Shown piece after piece: positions 57,333-64,000 of a DNA stretch of 64,000 bases. The DNA is taken from the NCBI RefSeq assembly GCF_901000735.1, contig NC_081551.1:13461700-13525699 (forward strand), given 5' to 3'. Source of the DNA: Corylus avellana. Lineage: Eukaryota > Streptophyta > Magnoliopsida > Fagales > Betulaceae. How positions within the stretch are numbered: the stretch's first letter is position 1; each line of letters opens with the position of its first letter. The position numbers and the translations under genes are program-made. A model generated the notes under the pieces. That model was not told the DNA's origin, ran no database searches, and worked only from the letters and a program-made list of their open reading frames with translations.

Positions 57333-58853
57333 AAAACCACGAGCACATAAGGATAACTCTCAATATATGAATATTAATAGCAAGAAAATGAAGAGCACAA
57401 ATGAACAAGGTATTGCATCACAATGAAGCGACCTCCTAAGCACACATGAGAGAATCACTCTTGACTCAAGGTAAGAACAACCATAGTACAAAATTTCAAG
57501 AAAAGAGAAAAGATAAGAGATGCATACCTTAAATTGTTGAAGAGGATGGAGAGACTTTGCCAAAACGATTGTGGAAAAAAAAACTTAAAGAGGGAAAGAA
57601 GAAAAAAAACACAAGAGACGGAAATAAACCAACAAGAAGATAAGCGTTTTGAGTTTTAGATCTAGTTCCCATTCAAATGGGGATACATCTCGTTAAGACG
57701 GGAAGGCAAAAATTAGAAACATGCGTTTAAGTTCCCGTCTTAACGCAATACTTCTCCCATTAAGACGAAAAGAACAACATTTCTAGTCATGACGAAGATG
57801 AATTCCGTTACGACAGGAAATACACAGCCACTTCCGATAAGACATGATATTCCCCGTTATGACGGCATCAATAGAATTTATCCTCCTCATTTTTTTTAAA
57901 AAAAATGAAAAGTGCAATAAACAATTCTTCCTCAAGTGATAAGAGAGAGATACAAGAATTAATTAATCCTCTTATCACAAAAGTTGAAAACAGGACACTT
58001 CATTGATTTAATCCTTACACATAAGAATTTTAATGAAAACAACCCAACAAAGGCGTAATCAGTTAAGTGAGTGATCATTTCAAAAACAAAGGATACAAAA
58101 TTCATACCTCAGATATCAAGAAGTCACAAAGGAAAAATGCTTATCACTTAAGACAAAAGTCAAACCCTTCTTTTTTGATTCTTGAGCAAAAAGTCACACA
58201 CCCATTCCTTCTCAATTGTCCAAGATATTTATTACGATGAGAAATCAATCCCTTGTGTGTTTCACCTTTTACCACAATGCATAGACATCGGCTTTGTCTA
58301 TAAGGATGGAAAAGCATGTCATCATTTGAAAATCACAATTCAAAGGGAACACATGATCTTTGATCATTTGCTTGACATTGAAGGAGGTGATGCCATGAAC
58401 ATTTGAGAAAACAAACATTGGGGTCAACTTGTACAAGATCAAAAACAAAGTGTCAAAATGAGAAGTCATGAAATCCTTGGTAAAAAGAATATCCTCGTTT
58501 TGAAACATGTGTTTTAAGTGGAATGCCTTGACAGATTGATAGCCATAAAATATTTACACACAGAACCATCTCAAATGTAAGAAATCCGTTCAACGGTGTT
58601 CACATCGAGTCAATTAGACTAGAGAAGCAGCTCAATCAATCAATTTTGAACAACCAATATAAGATAAAATATGGAGGGATGCTATCTTGACTCAAATAGC
58701 ACATCTTCTGAATTTTCACAAGTGGAAAACAACATGAAACAAAAAGAAACAGGATAAACGCAGGAATGAAGTCACTACAACACACAATACATGAGCTAGA
58801 ACACATAATATCACAATATGCAAAGAGAACTAGCCATGTAACCCCAACCCAAT
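57333..58853 (-). other. Non-coding 3' part of second Copia derivative
   Basis: On the minus strand it lies downstream of the gag stop and contains no pol gene. At 57690-57870 are repeated GTTAAGACGGG and CCCGTCTTAACG-type motifs, which also occur in the LTR at 60817-61874, linking the two. A short minus-strand frame (58269-58508) is open but unlike any family I know. Confidence 0.6.
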
Positions 58854-60787
58854 CTAGATAGGACCTTGATTACCTTCAAGTTTGTCCAACCTAAAGGTAA
58901 TGTCCTTCATAAAGGAAATGATTTGGTTAAATGAGTTAGTGTGTGTCTCAATCTCATAATCATTAGAGTTCCCCCTAGTTGGTGATCTATGAGAGAGACG
59001 ATTGCAGTGAGGTTGTATGTGACCTATTTTGCCACAAAAGTGACAAGTGAGAACTTTCCTTTGAAAATGTATTCTCCTCATATGAGTATGAGAGATTTGT
59101 CCACTGGACCCTCTCATTCCCAAAAAATTTGGAGGCCTATTAGTGATTCTACCTTTTCCCTTGTCATTTTTCTCATTATTACATAACAAAACATATGAAG
59201 CATATGAGGTAGGAACAAAATTTATCATATTTTTTTAAGCTACTACATTTCTTGAAGAGGAGGCATTTTGATCATATCCAATTCCGTGTTTATCACCAAA
59301 TGGATTTTGCATGCTTAGAATGGTGTTCAGTTTAGAGGAAGGGGATTCATTGAAAGAGTCCTCGTTCTGAGCATCTTCTGATCTCTTGATTCCATCCATT
59401 CTGTTCATCAAAAGCTTATTTTCATCTTGCAAACTTGCACAAATTTTGTTAGCATCAAACAACTTGGTAGTCAAATAGTTATTTTCTACCTTTAGGGATT
59501 TTTTTAGTTTTGTGTGCAGAGTCCAAAAGGTTTTGAAGAGAAATATTTTCTTCTTTAGTTGCAGTCAATTGCTTTAGAAGCTCCTTGCAGTTTTTCCTAG
59601 CATCTGTGCAATTTTTGACAAGAGTGTTGTAAGACACAAAGTGACTGCTACTTTTCACTAACCCTTCATCTGAGTCTTCCTTATGTGACTCACCATCAAT
59701 ATCAGCAGATGTACGATCACTGGAACTTTGAATGGTGGCTAGAAATGCCATGTAAACGACCTTCTTCCTTTTTTGATCATCGAAGTCATTTGAGTCTGAT
59801 TCATCACTTAAAGAAGCATTCATGGCATTTTCGCTAGCATTCATCAGGTTTCCACAGTCAGCCCTAATGTAAGCAAAACCCTGATACTCATAGCATTGTA
59901 GAAAACGAGTTTTCTTCTCCCAGTAGACTTTATCTCATGGATCATTATAAGATTCTCCTTTTGGTGGCATCTCGGATGAACTTTTTCTGAATCGTTTACC
60001 AAGTTTCAGATACTTGTGGAAGTTCTTGGTGAGCAAAGATATTGGTTCAGAATCAGGGGAGTCATCATCACTGGAATTTTCATGAATCACTTCCTTTTCT
60101 TTCTTGGAAGTTTTCATGGCCATGCTCTTAGCTTTGGGAGAAAATCTCCTCCTCTCATAGGTTATGAGAGAACCTACCAATTCATCAACATCCAGCAGCT
60201 CTACATCCTTGCTTTCTTCAACAACAGTTATCGTAGGGTTAAAATGTGGAGGAAGTGATCTAAGAATATTTTTCATGCACTCTTAATTCAGGGACTTTCT
60301 CACCAAGCCCTCGCATAGAGTTCACAATCTCACTTAATTTGGTGTAGAATTCACCAAATGTTTCATCTTCCTTCATGTTCACAGTCTCAAATTGAGATGT
60401 CAACATTTGAAGTTTGGCCTTCCTCACCCCTTTTGATCCTTCATGAGTTTTCTCAAGAATATCCCAAGCTTCCTTTGAGGTCTCACAAAGAGTAATCCTT
60501 CGAAACTTTTCGGACGATACACAGTTGAAAATGCAACTTAACCCACAAGTATTCCAGTTGCTCTTTACTGTGTCTTTTTTACTCCACTTATCAAAATCAC
60601 CTTCAGGTTTATCAAATCCCTTTTCAACAGTAACCCATATGTTATCATTAAGCCCCTTTAAGTATGCTTTCATGCATACCTTACAGTGAGCATAATCATT
60701 CTCATTAAAAATGGGAGGGGCATTTGAAAAAGAGGTATTCAGTTTCATAACAAAGAGTTCAACAAACACACTCAAGACGTTAGTCAA
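58854..60787 (-). pseudogene. Copia gag (UBN2-type), broken
   Basis: About 645 codons in several frames. The N-terminal capsid domain (DUF4219/UBN2 type) shows MKAYLKGLNDNIWVTVEKG, SKEAWDILEKTHEGSKGVR and LQMLTSQFETVNMKEDETF. A frameshift near 60280 leads to MKNILRSLPPHFNPTITVVE. A first zinc knuckle near 59880 is decayed (Cys and His both Tyr). An acidic, coiled-coil middle follows, then an intact second knuckle CHFCGKIGHIQPHC near 59030. The gag ends in FRLDKLEGNQGPI at a stop with no protease after it. It lies just inside a tRNA-Met-type primer site, so it is the first gene of its element. It would form particles only if repaired or helped. Confidence 0.85.
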
Positions 60788-60801
60788 AAGCCGAGTGAAC
60801 C

Positions 60802-60814
60802 CACTCTAATACCA
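60802..60814 (-). promoter_or_regulatory. Primer binding site, initiator tRNA-Met type
   Basis: Minus strand TGGTATTAGAGTG, one change from the usual TGGTATCAGAG start, two bases inside the LTR. Confidence 0.8.
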
Positions 60815-60816
60815 AT

Positions 60817-61874
60817 TGAAAGTTTACTAGGATCGTATTCTACCTCTATTTGCCAAATACACAAATCATGGAACTAAGCTTTACAACAAACACATAGCAT
60901 GCACAGCAGAAATTAAAATATCAATCACAAACACAACACAAAGTTTGTTTACAAAGTGGAAAACCCTTTGAACACATCAAAGGTAAAAATCACTCTGGGG
61001 CAGCCAAACCTCGGAAATCACTATATGAAGATTCAGAGTTATAGACTAGATGATACTTAGTCTCTAGAGGACCTCTAGACTCTGTAAGAACAGCAAGCTT
61101 CATAGCTTGTCTCCATCCTAACCATCTTCATGGAGTGCATCTCCTCACCGACCCTTCGGTAGACTTTCTTCTTTAAGTAACCAAACCCATAATCTTTGTG
61201 TAGATGAATAACGAAGGCAAACACCAAAATAATCACCACTCTAGAGTTACAAGCTCATATAGAAAATATTGAGACTTTAGTGAACAGTGCTTAGAGGAAA
61301 TAATAACCAAAGTCTGCTATGAAAAGTGATAGGAAAACCATTTATAGGAGAGACATTTTCTTTTTCACGTCCTAAAGGGAAACTTTTTGGCTATGACGGG
61401 TAGAATAGATTCGTACATTTGAGAATTCCAAGTCCTCACAAGGAAGCTGTTCCGTTATGTAGGGAAGAACAAATGTCTCCTCCTCATCACATTTCCTGTC
61501 TTAACACATCAGCTGATGGAAAACCAGGGAGTCCATCACTTGTCTCATTACTTGTCCCATCCCGACGGGGTCTCTGACAAGAAAACAGAAGCTTCGACTT
61601 TGCTCCTGTTACTTGTCCCATTCTGACGAGGTTCCTGACTAGAAAATAGAAGCTTCAACTTTGCTCCCATTACATGTCCCGTTCTGACAAGGTTCTTGAT
61701 GAGAAAACAGAAGTGTCAACTTCGCTCTTTTTACAACCTCGTCTTGACGCAACTCCTAACGAGAAAACAGGGAACAGCACAAGAACCCTCAAAAACCTAA
61801 GAAAAACTCCCAAAGTTTTAAACAACACAAATATACAAGAAATATCATTGAATAAGGCCAACTTAGGCCTAACA
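60817..61874 (-). repeat. 5' LTR of second Copia derivative
   Basis: The inner edge (TGAAAGTTTACTAGG on the plus strand) is fixed by the primer site. The outer edge (CTTAGGCCTAACA) is the best TG...CA match, giving 1058 bp. It contains the 61-bp tandem repeat and CCCGACGGGG-type motifs. Confidence 0.7.
61552..61775. repeat. 61-bp tandem repeat inside a Copia LTR
   Basis: Units start at 61552, 61613, 61674 and 61735, a constant 61-bp period over about 3.5 units. Each has a TGTCCCRTYCTGACGAGG core, then GAAAACAGAAGCTTC and ACTTTGCTC. Confidence 0.9.
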
Positions 61875-62846
61875 TTTGGTTAAAAAGATTTTTAATAAGA
61901 GAAGATGATAATCATTTAAAATAGTGTAAGTTCAAAAAAAAAATGAACATAAGATCAAACTGAAATAAAATATATATACAACATCTAATGTGGTATTTTT
62001 TTTGACCAAAAATATCAATTATAAAAATAACCACTCGCAATAGGACGACTCTTTGTTGGATACGGCTATAGCGAGGGTGTCGAACCTCAAGGATTGCAGG
62101 GGTTTTATTATCAAATTCAAAAGATCAAAATTAACTTAATTAAAAAGAGAATTCATTTGATTTTCTTTAAAACTAAAGTGCATGAAAATAAAAGAGATTT
62201 AAAATAAGAGAGAGAGTGTAGGGTTATAAATAAACAAGAAATTAACTTATTAGAGAATAAGCATAATCTATCTATGGTTGGCACCGATCGTTCACCTAAC
62301 CACTAAGATGCGGTATGACTCATCTTTCCTAGGTATAAATTATCAAATTCTTTAACAGGATACATACAATCAATGAATAAGTGTAACCCATCTTCGGTTG
62401 GCACGGACTGTCTACCTAAATTATACTAAACTAGGGTGTAGTACAATCCGTCTTCCCTAGGCATGGCCTATTAAATCCTATTGATCATATGTCAATTAAA
62501 CTCATTGTATAACCATCATCCTCATAATCACAAAAAACAAGAATGATTTGATTTCAATAGAAGTAAAATACTTTCTAAGACAAGAGAAGAATTTCACAAA
62601 TATTGATTTTGGAATTTAAGAACAATTGCATTTAATAATTAAGAACAGACTCGAAAGGTAGCAATTCTCATAGTTATACAATCAACATGTATAAATTGAA
62701 AATCTAGAAATTAAATACAATCAAACTATTGTGCTTGGATAGGGTTACATCAACACCCCATGAAGGTGTTTAGCCGCTCATGATCTTCTAAGCTCCAAAG
62801 ACAAATTTCTGATTTCTAACTCTAGGAAATGGTGTGTCTGTCTACA
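61875..62846 (-). repeat. Old LTR fragment and unassigned DNA
   Basis: From about 62030 the text resembles the R/U5 part of a gypsy LTR on the minus strand (ACTCGCAATAGGACGAC, then GTCGAACCTCAAGGATTGCA) followed by repeats of a CATCTTCGGTTGGCAC-like unit (62268 and 62391). No genes. Cut at 62847 by the next LTR. Confidence 0.5.
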
Positions 62847-64000
62847 TGTTAAGTGCCAAAATATTCATATTTTACCTCTTAAACTTATGTGTGTTAATTC
62901 CTTAATATTGTTATTTTGTGCTATTTTAGTTCCTTTTTGTGTTTTCCATGCTTTTGTAGGCTTTTGGAAGAAAATGAAGTAAATCTGGAAGATTTGGGCT
63001 CAAAGAGAGAAATTGGGAAAAGATTGGAGCCCATGACAGTGCGATCGAGCGCACGACCAGAGAAAACATGCATGATGCGGCTACATGCGATCGAGCGCAT
63101 AACAGAAGAGGCTCGATCGCAAACTTGAGATCGAGCGCACACGGGTTGCGATCGATCGCACCCGCGCGCAAGTGCCACATCAGCTGCGGCCAAGACCCCC
63201 ATGCCTTCTATATTAGGGTTTTCCAACTCCCACTTGTAATAGGAGTAAAACCCTACGAATTTCCTAGGTTTACTAGTTTGTCAAGGACTTCTAAAGCCTA
63301 TAAATAGACCTCTTAACCTCTAGGAATAGGTGTGGAGAAAAGAGGCACAAGCTCTGGAAAGGAATTGAAGGCTGAATCAAGAGGAGTTTGGGTTTTTCTT
63401 CTCTTCCACCTTTTATTTTTATTATGTAGTTTATATTTTATTTAGGTCTAGATTGAAGCCCTAGTTATGTTTAATTAATATTTCAATATTGGGGCCTTTG
63501 TGATGATCTTGTTGTGCTATTTAACTTGATTAATACCTGCTTTCATGAATTCCTCATATGTGTCTGTCTGACCAACATATGCATGAGGTATGGACTAGTT
63601 AGTTAAATCAATTTAGATGACCGAGTCCTGAGTTTAACATAAGTAACAAAAGAAATCCACACCGCGATTCTTGGGTTAATCAACATGGGGAACCGGGAGT
63701 AGACACCCATGCCTTAGGCCTCATGTGTTTGTCGATTTCCACAGTTTTATGTTTTCTTAAAGAACAACTTAGTAGACACCCATGCCTAATTCGTTGCTTA
63801 GAAAAATCAATAGCTTAAGGAGTAGACACCCATGCCCTTAGGTTGACAAACATTAGATATACATAACATGATCAAAGCATTGGCTTATTGTTATATTATC
63901 TTAATATAATTAGTGGTGGATATCAAAACCCTAATCCTTTTTAGTTTTTGTTTATCTTTTATTTTATTATATTCAATCGTGACAATTGAATTTTATCTTT
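62847..64000 (+). repeat. Athila-type LTR running off the window
   Basis: Starts TGTTAAGTGCCAAAATATTC like 42533 and 50438. It contains TGCGATCGAGCGCAC motifs (63038-63172), a TATAAATAGACC box near 63299 and the GTAGACACCCATGC repeats (63695-63835). Its 3' end and any internal region lie beyond the window. Confidence 0.85.

Larger units (their letters stand above)
57333..61874 (-). mobile_element. Second gag-only Copia derivative (3' end missing)
   Basis: Minus-strand order: 5' LTR (61874-60817), primer site, gag, then 1.5 kb without pol until the Athila LTR fragment. The 3' LTR is not in the window. It repeats the layout of the gag-only element at 33899-40884, though the two are different subfamilies. 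Confidence 0.6.

Overview
The window is eukaryotic plant nuclear DNA, almost certainly from a eudicot and probably a woody one. It is AT-rich and packed with plant-type LTR retrotransposons: Athila-like and chromoviral Ty3/gypsy elements and Copia elements. These use primer sites complementary to plant tRNA-Asp and initiator tRNA-Met. There are also MULE- and Tourist-type DNA elements. The one ordinary host gene is an intronless SAUR auxin-response gene, present twice. The species cannot be named from the sequence. No bacterial operons, rRNA, tRNA genes or CRISPR arrays are visible. Two 100-N scaffold gaps lie at 24588-24687 and 50589-50688.

Layout: positions 1-20976 (copy A) and 25316-39944 (copy B) are two copies of one ~14.6 kb segment in the same orientation. 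Each copy carries, in order: a TIR DNA element; the SAUR gene; a 220-bp foldback MITE; the 3' end of a LINE (zf-RVT plus RNase H-like); a complete solo gypsy LTR with target-site duplication AGTTT; a chromovirus gag fragment; a minus-strand Copia 3' LTR; and that element's long non-coding 3' part, which holds a ~0.9 kb inverted repeat, ~160-bp tandem repeats and a MULE with a 9-bp target duplication. Copy A alone also contains a 6.4 kb minus-strand Athila-like element with target duplication GCAAG; copy B keeps the empty site. Copy B runs on into the Copia gag gene; copy A is cut off at a truncated Athila LTR. Because a gap lies between them, the two copies may be a true tandem duplication or two haplotypes placed end to end.

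Between the copies (21386-24587, minus strand) is a broken chromovirus: reverse transcriptase, RNase H, integrase, chromodomain. From 40.9 to 57.3 kb lies a nest. A decayed Athila-like element (gag-protease, pol, PF20167-type ORF) is split by a second Athila-like element (42533-50880, target duplication ATCCT) and by a solo LTR (54040-55414, target duplication GCTGC). The inner element keeps gag, protease and the PF20167 ORF but has no reverse transcriptase or integrase. From 57.3 to 61.9 kb is a second Copia derivative with gag only. The window ends in LTR sequence running off the edge.

The points of most interest are gag-only and pol-less elements in two superfamilies; a short CpG-rich motif repeated in the LTRs and UTRs of each retrotransposon family, different in each family; a large hairpin-forming inverted repeat; a MULE with what may be captured gene sequence; and the status of the 14.6 kb duplication.
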